Shown here: positions 13,168 to 26,188 of the stretch, in pieces
Position numbering within the stretch: position 1 is the stretch's first letter
Layout of the letters: the number at the start of each line of letters is the position of its first letter
Assembly: GCA_005281725.1 (NCBI GenBank)
Contig: SSBO01000007.1
Span: 3,912,402-3,976,401 of the forward strand
Direction of reading: 5' to 3'
DNA: 64,000 nt
Origin: Wuchereria bancrofti
Lineage: Eukaryota > Nematoda > Chromadorea > Rhabditida > Onchocercidae
Notes under the pieces: generated by a model
Told to the model about the DNA's origin: nothing
What the model saw: the letters and a program-made list of their open reading frames with translations, nothing else
Database searches by the model: none
Program-made: the position numbers and the translations under genes

Positions 13168-15068
13168 ATGGCTAAAAGAGATAACCGCATACAGCGAGCG
13201 GTATATAACGAGAAAAGTTGTTGTGATGTACGACTGCTTCAAATGATCGTTTATTTCTTCAATTTTCTCTTTTATGTTAGTTTTTTCTATTTCATTATTT
13301 GCTCGTAGCGAAGTGCTGTTTATGTTTCATTTTGAAGTGACTAATATTTTGAGTTTGGTAAGTGTTAGATTCCAACAAGGGAGAGTCCAAACAAACTTTT
13401 CGAATTCCAAAAGAGAATGCCATGAAATTTAATTTAAATCTTAATATCAACACTTACTACAGATCAGTTCCATGGCATTTATCGGACTAGCTATGTGGAC
13501 TTATACTATGAAATATACAATGATTGGTTCGTTATTGTATAGCAACAGATATCTGCACAGCATCGGTTTATGCTTCGTTGTTGGTTTAGCTGTATTTATT
13601 GTAGCTTCCTCTGGTTGTTGGGCTATTTTAAAAAGAAATCAATTGCTGTTGTTATTGGTTGGTACTACTTTATATAGTTCATATGTTGCTAGCTGTTAGA
13701 ATAACAGCGTAGTCAACCGCAAGAATTATGTATAGCTTCCGAATGGCCTGTTTTTAGCTATCAGTACATCTTTATCTTCAGGTTATCTTCAAATAAAGCT
13801 GTTAGAATAAAGTGGCTATCGATTTTTTAATTAGGTATAGTTGGACTGTTCTTTTCAGTATTCTGTTTTGGTATTAGTCACAATGTTGATGGAATTAGCA
13901 TTATGTATTATGACGTATGCTTACATTGAGCACCTTGAAAGTAATCTTGGAGCAACCTTACTTATGTCAGTTATTCGAGATCATTCTGAACGCAGTGATA
14001 TTTCTCAAGCACTGCAGCACTTACATCAGCAGGTATCACAGTATATGTTCAATATATGGAGCTATTATTTATCGGATGAATGCTTTTTATTATATATTAC
14101 GAAGAATGTTAATGGGCATATGTTTACGCTAAACGCCTTGAGAATAATTTTGAGATAATCTTATATATAGTAGTTGTGAAGACAGCGTCAAAAATTTTAT
14201 TGGATATGGGGTGAGAGGATTTGACAGGAAAATTCATCAGCTCGATTTTTTCAAATATTTACATCACTTTTTCAAATAATATCACTTGCTTGTCATTTTT
14301 TTTTGTAGGGTCGCTGTTGCGGTTCTCAGTCTTTCGAAGACTGGCGTGATTCTGTTTGGTGGCAAAAGGTAAATGGCGTAGCTGAGCTCAAACAGCGTTC
14401 TTTTGATTTGGCTGTACCCGATTTTTGCTGCCGCTCAGTGAAACCGAACTGTGGACGTCGAGATCATCCCTCTAATATTTATTATAATGTGAGTTGTTGT
14501 ACATGTCAATTACTCATACCCTTCATTTACCAGATTCTCCAGAATACTAAGACTTGCTGGAAAATCAGTCTAGTTTGCTGAACATTTCTACCGATGTCTT
14601 TTTTTGCTGAAATTTTTCCTTGTTCGAAATTTATTATTGAGCTTTAATAGAATTTTCAGGGATGTTTGAATTATTTGAAAAAAATGATGAAAGAGCAATT
14701 ACTGATCATATGCGGTACTGCATTTGCACTTGCAATTATGCAGGTATGTCCTCTCGTTATTAAATTTTACCACCGAATACAATACAAAGTATTTGAATAT
14801 ACTGAACTATCGGAATCAGATTGGATAGAACTTCTTGATCATTTTTTTATGTAATATTTATATCCAATCAGCAGTTGACATTACAATAATTGTGCTTAGG
14901 CTTTGCTTCTTTTTACATGTTTGAATAACTTCCAAAAATACTTTCTAGCTATTTGGCATGTGTTTTGCTACACATCTATATATGAAGTGGCGTGAATTCT
15001 TAAAGTTTCGATCTATAAACTCTAATAGCAGGGAAAAGAATGATATGACTATCATGTATTCTTTATGA
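13168..15068 (+). CDS. Tetraspanin
   Basis: Six exons: 13168-13275, 13463-13657, 13859-14032, 14309-14488, 14660-14743, 14949-15068; 286 residues, all junctions in phase 0. Four membrane segments are clear: TM1 about residues 24-45 (LLQMIVYFFNFLFYISSMAF), TM2 (IGLCFVVGLAVFIVASSGC), TM3 (LLLLLYSVLVLVTMLMELAL) and TM4 (LLIICGTAFALAIMQLFG). The large extracellular loop between TM3 and TM4 has the diagnostic CCG (GRCCGSQSFEDW), a second CC (DFCCRS), a lone Cys (NCG) and the GC before TM4 (NGCLNYLKKM), the normal tetraspanin disulfide set. Tetraspanins organise membrane microdomains with partner receptors; in worms several act in cuticle, hypodermis and BMP or Notch signalling. Which tsp paralogue this is cannot be read by eye. 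The juxtamembrane CC (EKSCCDVRLL) is a likely palmitoylation site. Confidence 0.93.
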
Positions 15069-16780
15069 AAAATTTTTTTTGCCTTTCTTTTTCTAAATTC
15101 ATGATTATATATTATACAGAATATGTAATCGATTTGGAGAAAAAACATTCCTGTTTTTTAATTCAAATATTTAGAATTATTTCATTTGCAAACTCGCAAA
15201 ATTAGATTTTACAATATCACTATTATATTAATCGTATGGTCTTGTTGTACCTTTGTCTATATGTTATAGTTTTGTTTACACCTGCGTTAATTTCCTATTT
15301 ATTAATGGAGGGGAAACCTAATCTTTATGTAATATTTCGTTAGCGGTAGCCTTGATGTAAAGCTTTCAATTCTCATATTGTCTGTAAGACTCTTTCCGTT
15401 ATTCAAACTACTTGCTCCCGCCTTGTTAATTAGCATGTAAAATTTCAGTTTTTTTTTTCGAAATTTTTAGTACTACGTAGGAGGAAAATAATACTTCAAT
15501 ATGTTAATGTTTTTTTCTAATATATTAATGCTTTTTTTCAATGTCACAAATCACTGTAATGTATTTCGTACAGTTTTGTCTTTCAAATATAATAATTTTT
15601 GGACCAGTTGTTAAGTATTTAATAAATATTATATATAGTACGATTCATAATTTCGATTAGATCGTATATTTCCTTAATATTTTGCAAAAAAAAAAGTTTT
15701 GTCTTACACAACAGGTTTTTTGCATTTGCAAGTAAATCTTTGAAATATTCCGTGAACTTCAAATGTGAATAAAAACGAATTTTCAATCGAAAGACTCATT
15801 TGATGTGCAGGAAAAGCGTATTTAACTGGTGTAATTGTGGAATTTGTTATTCAATCCTTACTTTTGGATCCATGTTTGATTAATACAAACAAAAGCGATC
15901 AGAAATCAGTTGAACAGAATGTAAGTTGTTGAAGAAAAAGGTGCCATTTGGGAAGATTCGCAACTTTTGTCATGCATTATTCGACCTTTGATCATTGGAT
16001 TTGCAAGAAGGCGGATAGTCTTTATGTGCAGGGTACTGTATTTCAAATGATATAGGTCCGTCCCTAACTGGATTCAAAGCTTCTTTTTGTCAGTCGTAAT
16101 AAATTTATTTTATTTCAGACTTGAGGTGTCCTTTTATTCTTCACCGTAGTAAGAAATGGACAGGGTCAATATGTGCAGAAAAAGCGTATTTGTTTTCTAT
16201 CAACTTACAAAACTTGATCCGTTAATGGAGAAATTTGTGGCGGTAGTCTCCAGTGACATTTCTTCCCGTAACATTGTTATAGGGCTCTTCAGGATTTCAG
16301 AAAATGAAAGGAAGTGAGGCTTTACTCCTGCAGTTATTGGCTGACCAGTTCGAGAATTCAAACAAGCTAATTAAACGAGAGAGAATGAGGATGAAATGAA
16401 GAGATGGAAGAGCTACGGTTAGTGGATTACCTAAGGGATTTGGTGAAGACCTGTTTCGCAGACTGCAAAGCCCATAACAAGAATTCACCAGGGAATTGCT
16501 GCTGTGCTGCAAACTAGTCCATATATTGCCCAGTTCAAATCATCTCTCCCGCACCCTTTCCTTCCCCCAACCCTCCTTCCTGTTCTTTTCGTATAAAATT
16601 CTATCTATTCCAGTTGGCCGACTTTCAGATTTCCGTCAGAGCTCAAGCTCACTTCCGAACCTTCTGTCACTTCAGAGAACACTTCCCCCAATGCGGTATC
16701 TGTGTGCTTATAGTATTTGTATTTAGAGGTGCAGAAGCTTTACCATTATTTTGTTAAAAGCCGAAAATCTCAAATCAATA
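15069..16780. other. Intergenic region
   Basis: AT-rich and without supported genes. Around 16300-16700 the composition is less AT-biased, and a short frame (MKGSEALLLQLLADQFENSN..., from 16304) stops after about 32 codons. It could be a decayed element fragment, but nothing identifies it. Confidence 0.4.
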
Positions 16781-19700
16781 ATGTCAACGAAAAGAAAGCA
16801 ATTTACACCGAAAGCATTCAAAGGTATAAATTGTTTCTTCAAATTTCTTATTTATCCAAGACTTCTACGAATTTTAATAAATTTTTATTTACATCAAAAT
16901 TTTCTTTAAAACAACAAATTTGAATTTTCAGATGCTATGATTAGCAGTTTTAGTGAATAATTTTCGTTTGCATAAAACTTAGACTTCATTAAATTCAGTT
17001 TAAAAATTTCGTCGTTGCTTATGGCAATTTATTGTCAGTGGCAATTATCACAGTGTCTCCTTACCTCACGATTGCTACTTTGCACAACTGATTGTAACTG
17101 TCATAACATCGAAAGTAACGAACATTGTTCTCCAAAGGAAGTTGTCAACATCCAAGCTGTTCCACTTAGTACACTTGCCAACACTGGCTCAGATAATTTT
17201 CTCTCTGCTTGAATCTTTTGGAGAATGCGTGCTTTTCTTGCCCATTGATATCACGCATTCTTTACATTCCAATAATGATTTCTTCCAACTAATTTGTAAG
17301 AATCAAGCAAAACTAATGGACACTTAAGCAGTTAAACGTACTGACTAATAGTTAAGCTGCCATTTAGTTATTCTTTTAATGAAAAATTTTATGTCTTAAA
17401 AATATTGCAGACGATGAAGCAATTAATAGTGATTATGATGGTTTACATAAGGAGCAAGAAGTACAAGGAAAGAAAAGGTTTGTTCACAGAACTACTACCC
17501 TTTATTTTACTAACGACTTTTTAATAACTAATACCTCTGCTTTAAATTAAAATCTATTTTGTAGCGACTGGATAATCATGTTTCATGATAGCAAATTAAA
17601 ATTTGACTGATGCGTATCCATGAAACTAACTCCATAACAAATTATTTTATGTTCATAGATTTTTGTTACAGCTGACACTGAGTAAAGTCTTCAAATTCTC
17701 AAAAGTGAGGTTAGTGGTCTGAGTAGATAATTAGTGGGAATAATAGAACTAAAGCAAACCTTAATTTCATGCAACTCTTCATATTGCATTGAAAAAAGTG
17801 AACGTCGTTATATCTTGATTTTTTAAGAAAACAAAAAAATGATGGAGAATCAGAGATCGACGGCAAAAAATCATCTTCAGAATCTTCTCTTTTAGTTAAG
17901 ATCATAGACATGGAAATAATCTGCAGCTTCTGTGAGACTAGATTTGATGACATCAAGACATTACAGAACCATACATTGCAAAATCACCAGGTATAATGTT
18001 TTCAAGTGCTGTAAGGAATAATTGCAAAAATGTCACATTCAGTCTTCCTTCTGGATCTACCAAACTTATCATTAGTTAATGCTTACATTGCCTGATGAGT
18101 GGTGAATAATTTCACCTACTTCCTTGATCCTTCATAATTTCTTTATCCCCAACTACGAATTTATTATTAATTGATTCGAAATCATCCATTGTCTTCAGAA
18201 ATTATTACGTTAAGTGTTCGTTGGAAGATTCCATTTCTCAAAAAAATATAAGTTAGCGTGCAATTGATTGCTGCATTCCATGAAGACTTAATTATTTTTT
18301 ATTTCAGCAGCGACAGCAGCAACAAAATATAAAAGTGGAAAATGATGCAGTCTCGTTGAACAACGAAGTATACATTCGTTTTTGTTTAGTAACAACAAAC
18401 ACAACAAAGAAGGGAAATATTTTCGATATCGATTAAGACTCTGCTTGAGTTAATATGCCAAAATTTAAAATATTGAAAAGACACAAAATAATAAAGTTCA
18501 AGTAACTGGTCTCTCCACTGATCTTTATAAAAATATTTATGTAGAGTTAAATCAAATTCAATTAAAATCCTCTCAGATTTGTCGAAACAATGACGAAGGT
18601 CCATCATTGGTATGTCAACAGTGCGACACGACACTGCATGGTTTCGCTGAATTTGGTTATCATATGCGAACACATTTAATCAGTAAAGATCAAGAGCAGA
18701 AATGCAGTTTTTGTAGTGCCATCTTCACCGATCCTATTGTATTCATCTTTTTACTCCTTCAAAAATAATGTATATGATGCGAAGGAAATATTCATAGCAA
18801 TGAAATTCTCTTTTTTTCCCACAATTTTTGACTGTAAAAGATTTTGGAAATTCGTACTCAACAACTAAAAAACACTAGCAACGTTGTTTATTGTCACTTA
18901 CCTATTTCTCTTAGATTCGATTATCACATATTGTTGAACATTTTATGGAAAATAGTATTCGTATACAATGCAAAGAATGTCCGACGGTACCGTTTTATAA
19001 TTTTCAACAAGTTCGGCAACATCACTCTGACGAGCACTTGGAGATACTGTACCGCTGCGCCATATGTCATCAAATGTTCAGCAACCAACATCGTTTTCAG
19101 GTGCAGTAATTCCGGAATTTCATTTGCAAATGCAATGAAACATGATAATGTATAATATATTCCCAGGAGACTTGAGAGAAAAATGATGACGAATAGCAAT
19201 CATTATGGTATTCAGAAATATCGGGATTCTGATATTCTTGACCTAAATAGTTTTTTCAATTTAGGAACATTCCGTTGCCCACATCGAGGAAGTTCTCCGA
19301 TATCATTGCGCAGTTTGTAGCATTCCATTTGAAACTCGCGATCTTCTGGCGATCCATGTACAGCTAATTCATGATCGGTCTGCTGTTACTTTAACAGTTA
19401 ACAACTTACAGCGAAATTCGTCAGGAAATGATTTCTACAAACAACAGGTCATTATTTCTTATACGATCGGCAACTATTAATAATTTATATTCACTACTGC
19501 AGGCCAATTTGGTCAAAAAGTTTCAATAGCATTGACAATTGGGAATACTTTGATAATACACATTGTGCATTTTCAAAAAATACATTTTCATAAGGTAGAT
19601 ATAATAGATTCGCACTAATAGATCATAATGTTTAGTTACTAATGAGTTATATGACTAGTGGCCGAAATACAAAATACGCTAAATAAGTTTGGATATTTCA

Positions 19701-21836
19701 ATTGCAGTCTGAAAATCGTCTGGTAAAATGTTTGGTCTGCGATATAAAATTTGAAAACGAAGATGAATTGGACTTTCATCGTCTTATTGCACATTGCAAG
19801 GTATTCAAAATTCATCTGTTTCTTATTTTTCTTTATTTTTTCAATTTCAATATTTATTGATTCATATTATGCTTGCTGGTGTGATTTTCATTTATCCTTT
19901 TTATCTAAAAGGCCATATAAGTTTTATAATTCGTTAAACGGACACGTTAACTGGCACATTTTCTGTGTAATTCGATTTGTTTTATGTATCAGTATTATAT
20001 GTCATTTTGAAAGAAATAACTGAGAAATTCGCTTTTATACGGTAGTGGCCATTCGACCTTGAACTTTTATTACCATTTTTGACTCTCGAACTTTGGCCTT
20101 TTATTGTTAACTTTTATTGTTTTGTTGTAACTTTTATTGTTTGAGATTTTTGGGAACATAATCTCTCAGGTACCTCGGTCGAATCGTTGTGCAGACTGCC
20201 AGACACAAATCCAGACCGTCATGCATTTCAAGAATCATATTCGTGAACATATGCAAGACGAATACACCGTAACCTGTATCATTTGTCGGCAAGCACTTCG
20301 TAATGATACACAGATCGATACGCATGCCAAGTATCATTTGCAGTTAAGTGACAATACCTTGGGATGGGATCGGCAATGCAGAATATGCCAACAGGTTCAC
20401 TAATACCTCCAAGAAAAAAAACTTTTATTCAGCTTGCTGAAAGAGATCTGTAAAATTATAAACTTCCGTAGACATCTGCGAATATTTTTTGCCCTTCATT
20501 GACTCTCTGATATCGCGAGGAAATCCTAAGTCGCGGGAATGAGTGGTCTATCTTGATGATGTTTTTTTCTTGGCATTTAAGATTTTTGCAGCATTTCTCG
20601 AGCGAATCACTCGGATTACATGTAGTGGAGCATTCCAGCAACGGAGATTGTCCGTACTGTGACAGACATCTCCCAGATGTTGGGAGTTTATTGACTCACA
20701 TTGATTCAGTGCATTCGGATGTAGAAGCAGCCTATCACTGCAGTAACTGTCGACAGGCCTTTCATTTTAAATCTCAACTACAACATCACCACTGTCCAGC
20801 TCTTGCATGCGAAACACTGCTTAAGTTGACTTTACTTCGGTCCAATTCCAATAATTTCGGTTTTAGAATTATCGAAATAAAAAAGTATGTATGATGTGTA
20901 AGATAACAATGCATTAATGACCCATGTTGTAATTACTGTTTAGTTCACTTCAAGAGCAGTCATCGGTCTTGGACCAGCAACAAACTCATCAATGCCCATA
21001 CTGTCCTAAGGTTGATCTTTTTTGCAGTTCCTATTAGTTTTTATTCCACGTGAATCACACGATGTTTATTCATTTTACCATTTTTATCACTTTTTCACAA
21101 TCCTTATCTTATTTCCGGATAGTTTTGGAAATTTGATGCAAAAAACATTTAAGCAAATGAGCTCAATGTATGAGAAGTATTTGCCTTGCACATTGCTCTA
21201 AAAAGTGAACTGCAACAGGAGAACAAACTTAAAGTGCTGTTATTTTTGTAATTTCTTGTTAAGATGTTCGGCTCGGAAAGCGCTCTCCAGGGTCATTCAC
21301 ATGTTCATTCAACAAGAGCATTTCGCTGTGATCTTTGTATGCTATCTTTTTCATCCACTCAACGTCTTGAAACCCATCGTAAAAAGCATTTTGCGAAGAA
21401 AAACTTTACGTGTCAAATTTGCGATGTGCAATTTCTGAAGTAAGTGAAATTTCTATGATCGTTTGTTGGTACCTATTACCAGCATTGGTGTCTATTATAA
21501 ACAACAGTTGTTTAGCTAAATATACTGAAGAAACGGGGAGATGTGGAATATATTAAGGATCTCTTTCCTCAGAGTTCAGGAAACGATTAGGGAGAAATCT
21601 TAATAGGATAAACAAACTAAAGAGGCCTCCCAATCATATTTCTTTCTGATTGATTAATTGAATGGAAATCGTTAACGTACATATATTGAACTTAAAAAAA
21701 CGATGTTTTCAAAACTGTCAATCTATATGCATGGAATTTCAGCCATGATGATTTATCACTACACGTAAAAATACATGGTGGCACTTTAACACGATGTATT
21801 ACTGCAGAGCCGACTATGAAAACACGTTTTAACTGA
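16781..21836 (+). CDS. Multi-C2H2 zinc-finger protein (about 15 fingers)
   Basis: Thirteen exons: 16781-16823, 17411-17477, 17828-17990, 18308-18367, 18577-18738, 18915-19100, 19265-19447, 19708-19800, 20170-20394, 20592-20884, 20944-21010, 21264-21439, 21743-21836; 603 residues. After a basic, Ser/Glu-rich N-terminus (about 70 residues) come C-x2-C...H-x3-5-H units, for example CQQCDTTLHGFAEFGYHMRTH-type, CAVCSIPFETRDLL, CADCQTQIQTVMHFKNH, CPYCDRHLPDVGSLLTH, CDLCMLSFSSTQRLETH. The last finger is joined across the final intron (CQICDVQFLN + HDDLSLHVKIH). Several introns fall inside fingers, and splicing restores normal spacing, which supports the model. Linkers are not the TGEKP type, and spacing between fingers is irregular. 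The likely role is nuclear nucleic-acid binding, but target and orthologue are unknown. The exon 10 donor (after AAA AA, then GTATGT at 20885) and the exon 12 start are the least certain boundaries. Confidence 0.85.
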
Positions 21837-22702
21837 TGTTTTTGCGCAGCATTCTTTTTAAGTTGTTGTTTACTGTTAACAGTTAAAATAAATTTCGAGA
21901 TAGGATTTTATTTTTACTTCAACGAGACGCGTCAATACGACAGATAAAACGCCTTTTTTGTTATTCATTTCCTTTATTTTTTTTGTTTACCAAAACCTTG
22001 CTTTTTTGTTCATCCAGAGAAGGAAATAGTCGATCATTAGCATTGCAATTTGTCTCAGGTAAACAATACACGAATGTGTGAAGTGGACAGACATCTTATT
22101 GCATTTACGCTTCACTGAATGACCAAACAAGTCGAGTGACATTTTTTATGGCCAGCAATCCAGCAAGCACCTTGTGATTATCAGTGCCATCGTTTAATTA
22201 GTTTATAAGGAATAATATTTGCGTTCTTAAGAGTATGTTGAAGAAGAATCGGATGAATTCACGGTAAGTTTTGAAGAACTAATCTTAAATGGCAGAAAAA
22301 GAGACAAATCTACCAACGTCTCATCTATGAATCAACCCAGAGGTCATACTAACTCGACTAGAACGAGACCTGAATGTAAAAACAGCATATTTTTCTCAAT
22401 ATCATCTCAGCAGAACTGCTTGCATTCAGAACGTGCAACTTTATCTATTATTTTGTCACTAAGTCTCTGCACACCCTTTCAAATCTGAGGAATAATGTCA
22501 GGTGGACTTTGAAGAAGAGTGTGAAGCGCGAAGGAAGGTAAAGGGTCACAATTAGGCTATGCCTGTCGCGGATTTTAATATCGTGAAACTCTAACATATG
22601 AGCGTTGAGAATATGAGTAAGAAATATGTTCTATGAATTCCTGCAAATAATGCTTATAGCTCTTTGTTTCCAATCTTATGTTTAGTCTGTAAATCATTTA
22701 TA

Positions 22703-23060
22703 TATTGTTTACACAGTATCAGCTCCTCATTTAGTTGACCTCATTTTTGTGTCACCACTAATTGTAAATTATCCTTGAATCTACGAGGTTAACAACTTTT
22801 GCTTAACTGGTGTCCTTTGGCTTGTCAATTAGTAATTAAATTTGCTTGTAAACCAGGTCAACAGCTCTTTGTTAGACTACTGATTACTCTTTCGGTAGGT
22901 TAATCTCTTATTGTAAATCATTGTTTACGCATATTACTTGCTATATAAGGAGGTCACTCTTGTTCAAAGGGTATTGTTTGTTTTTACCAAGAACCAGGAG
23001 AGTTCAACTTCAATTCTCTATCAAATTATTGTACTGCTGCTTCCGCTAATAAAGGAATTA
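22703..23060 (+). repeat. LTR-like dispersed repeat, copy A (plus orientation)
   Basis: Shares collinear blocks with copy B on the other strand: ATTGTTTACAC..TATCAG...CATTTAGTTGA, AGGTCAACAGCTCTTTGTTA and TCTCTTATTGTAAATCA. A TATA box (CTATATAAGG, about 22941-22950) and, about 100 nt on, a poly-A signal-like AATAAAGG (about 23048) give it the U3-R layout of a retroelement LTR. Ends are not resolved and no internal coding region adjoins it, so a diverged solo LTR is the best guess. Confidence 0.5.
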
Positions 23061-23401
23061 TTATATTCCTCTATTACCCCACATATTTACATCTACATCC
23101 AACGAATCTTGCCGAAATCAGTAACCTCTCCCAAAATAATTAAATTTTCAAATCTTCCACACAATCAAATCTTGCCCATGCGGCATAGCTTTACAATTGC
23201 TTACTACAAGCCTCTGACCCGAGTTACATGGGCAAATTGTTTATTGTCAGGAATTGTAGTCAGGAGCTGTAGTTAGTATTTGTCCCTAAGAAGTAATTAC
23301 AGTAAGTAGTTGACGGGACCCGCCTGACATTACCATATAAAATAATTCTTTGGCCATATTCTATTCAGTTTTTCATAGCACTTAATTAAGAGCCCAAAAA
23401 G

Positions 23402-23402
<1 letters not shown>

Positions 23403-23485
<83 letters not shown>
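23403..23485. repeat. TG dinucleotide microsatellite
   Basis: An uninterrupted TG run of 83 bases. It creates an artefactual Cys-Val open frame on the plus strand. Confidence 0.98.
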
Positions 23486-23488
<3 letters not shown>

Positions 23489-24980
23489 CCTCGAGAGCAC
23501 TGGGAATCATTATTGAACAGCCTCTCCATATTATCTGTACATGTTTATTCTAGGATACTATCAGTTTCACCAAGAGGACATAAGCTAACAAAAGATAATG
23601 TCCGATGGGTGTATTATTAATATTAATAAGTAAACGGAGTAAAAATGAAGTCAAAATGATTGGATAAGGTCAACAAATTATCATCTAATTACTTGTTTAG
23701 TATTTTGATGTGCAGCTATATCAATTCAAGAAAAATGTTATTCGAAAGATTTAAGTCATTTCAATAGATACATAATTATTTAAAGATCATTTTTGGAAAA
23801 TTTTATCCGAAATTATTACCTGATTGGCAACATCGAAATTCTTTAGAAAACGGTCATCAAGTTTTGGAATTTCAAAGTTCGTTATCAGTTTGGTCTATAT
23901 TAATTCGATGTTCTTTGGGATGTTTTATCAATAACTACGTGTTTTTAAAAAAATAAAAGGATTTTAACTTTCTCCTGAGATTTTAATTTTTTGAAAAAAA
24001 TGAATTTTTTCAGCCTTTTTCATATTTCTCATCTATCTTGATGCACTGAAATTTAAAATAATTCTTTCAAATAATTGGAAAGAAGCAGAAATGATCTATT
24101 AGTATAATTAGAAATAGCAGGTAAGAAAGACCTGTTCAGGATTTAATTTTAAGTTTTTTTTAATAATTGTTCAGAATACAATTTCTTTCGATGCCCAGTT
24201 TTTGTATTAAGACTTTCATAATTAATACATCAAATGTTTAATTCTTTAGGTCTGAAAAATTGACAAGCACAATGCAAATTATTTTGTGCACTTATTGATA
24301 AGATAATGACAAATGGACAATGCAGAAAGTCAAAATTCAGTTTCGTAGTAAATATGTGATTTATTTATTATTCTTGATAGTAGCAGCATTGAGGACAAGG
24401 ACTTGAATGATTGAAAAACGGAGCAAAAATAATTACACGGAATTAAAAGATGTTTAAACTTAAATGTGAATATTATCAAATTTTTATCTATCAAGTTTTT
24501 AAACAATTTCTTCGAAAGATTTTAAGAAATTGAAAATTTAAAGAGCTTTTCTAAATTAAGGTTTTTATTTTCAAATTCGTAAATGTTATTACTTTTTTAA
24601 GGACAATGAATATCAATTTCGAACCGACAACCTTCGAATTAATCTCCTACCAAATATTCAATTCATTGATAATTTGTCACTTAATGTTTATATTACCACA
24701 TTAAGATGTTTCGCCAATGTGCTTGCCTGAAAGTCATTGTTTTCGGTCGCTGTCGCTAAACCTCAAACCACCAATAGTTTAAGAAGATATTTAAATCAAG
24801 GAATTTCCATAAACTGATTATTGCTCACACATGAAAGCTTAAAAAAGTAAGGATAAAAGTGGAGAAAAACATTAATACTCATTAACACTTTTCAATAATA
24901 TTCACAGTGCGCGGATATGACCATATGGGAGATATGAAAATTAACAAAAATGATAGAATGGCTAATCAAAACAATTATTG

Positions 24981-25036
24981 TTCTAATAATAATTAGTAAT
25001 AATAATAATAAATAATAAATGAAATAATAATGAAAC
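24981..25036. repeat. Imperfect ATA/ATAA-rich tract
   Basis: Irregular repeats of AATAAT and AATAAATAA; simple sequence with no other content. Confidence 0.8.
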
Positions 25037-25863
25037 CTCTTCTTTTGCTATTTCTTTACGTTTATTTTAAAATGTCAAATTGATTCCTGCGGTCTAAACC
25101 TTATTATTATCAAAACGATTCAAGAGCAGGTGCAAAACAATCCTTGATTTCAAATGATTCATATATGTGCAAATTTATATTCACATCGTGTAAAATTTAT
25201 ATTTCTATTGCTGTAAACAAAAAAAAAAATGAAGTGGAACAGATATTTATTTCTGTTGCATCATTTTTATAAGAAACGAATAGCAGTAATTTTCGATTGA
25301 GCGTTCTTTTAATTAGTAACATGCATAATTGCAAGAGAAAACTTTTTATCCATAATATTTTCATTCGGCTATGACAATTATACAGCACTTTTTTTCTTGT
25401 TGTTCTATTTCAAAATATCTTTATAATTTGCATTCATTTTTCTCTTTTTATCTCTTAGAATAGAATAATGCATTTGCAAGTTTTTGAACAAGCTTGTTTA
25501 AACGTTACACATCATATTTCAACTTTAACAATTTCGGAAGGCTTTCTTAGCTTCTGAAATATTTTGTAAATTCTTCGAATGTGTAACAAATGCAACTTTT
25601 TGTTTGTCCATAGAAATATCTCTTTAATATGTGGAGAAATTGAATTTTAAGTGATCTTGTGCTTTCTAAATTGATTCAAAAACTCATATTAATATTGATT
25701 AGGATCTTTTTGCACACAGCTGAGTGCAAAAAAGGCAAAATGAAAGGAATATCCTAGCATGAAAATTGTATTTCCGAGGTAAAATTATCGTGAAATAGGT
25801 GATTCGAGTAGATTGTAGAACCGAATATGCAGTACTTTGCAGAGAAAGCGATGTTTGAGGAAA

Positions 25864-26188
25864 TCTTTATTTTACTGAGATGAAGATTATCGTTGATCGA
25901 AGTTATCGAATAAAATTAAACAGTTTGAGGAAGTAATTGTGGAAAAGCAGTGAATGCCAGATTGCTATTCACAAAAGCTAGCTTAGACAAAGGGTATAAC
26001 TATTTATACTCTAGGCACTAGCTTATAATAAGGCTTGATTTACAATAAGGAGCAGACATATCGCAAAGGAGGTTAGGTAAACAAAGAACTGTTAACCTAG
26101 TCAAATTCGAATATAATTTAGAGTTAGCGAGCAGCCGACAAGAAAAACAAGACATCAACTAAATAAAGAACTGATAGTTGTAAACAAT
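25864..26188 (-). repeat. LTR-like dispersed repeat, copy B (minus orientation)
   Basis: On the minus strand from 26188 it reads ATTGTTTACAACTATCAG...TATTTAGTTGATGTC, then AGGTTAACAGTTCTTTGTTTA, CTCCTTATTGTAAATCA, a TATA-like AGTATAAATAG and, about 135 nt further, AATAAAG. Order and spacing follow copy A at 22703. The two are inverted with respect to each other, so they are not the two LTRs of one element. Confidence 0.5.

Noticed and set aside
16297..16726. Frames suggesting a retroelement gag fragment
   Set aside because: Only about 32 plausible codons, and nothing that identifies a transposon family.
23402..23620. Cys-Val repeat open frame
   Set aside because: Translation of the TG microsatellite.
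22703..26188. The two LTR-like repeats as ends of a single retrotransposon
   Set aside because: They are in opposite orientation and no gag/pol-like frame lies between them.
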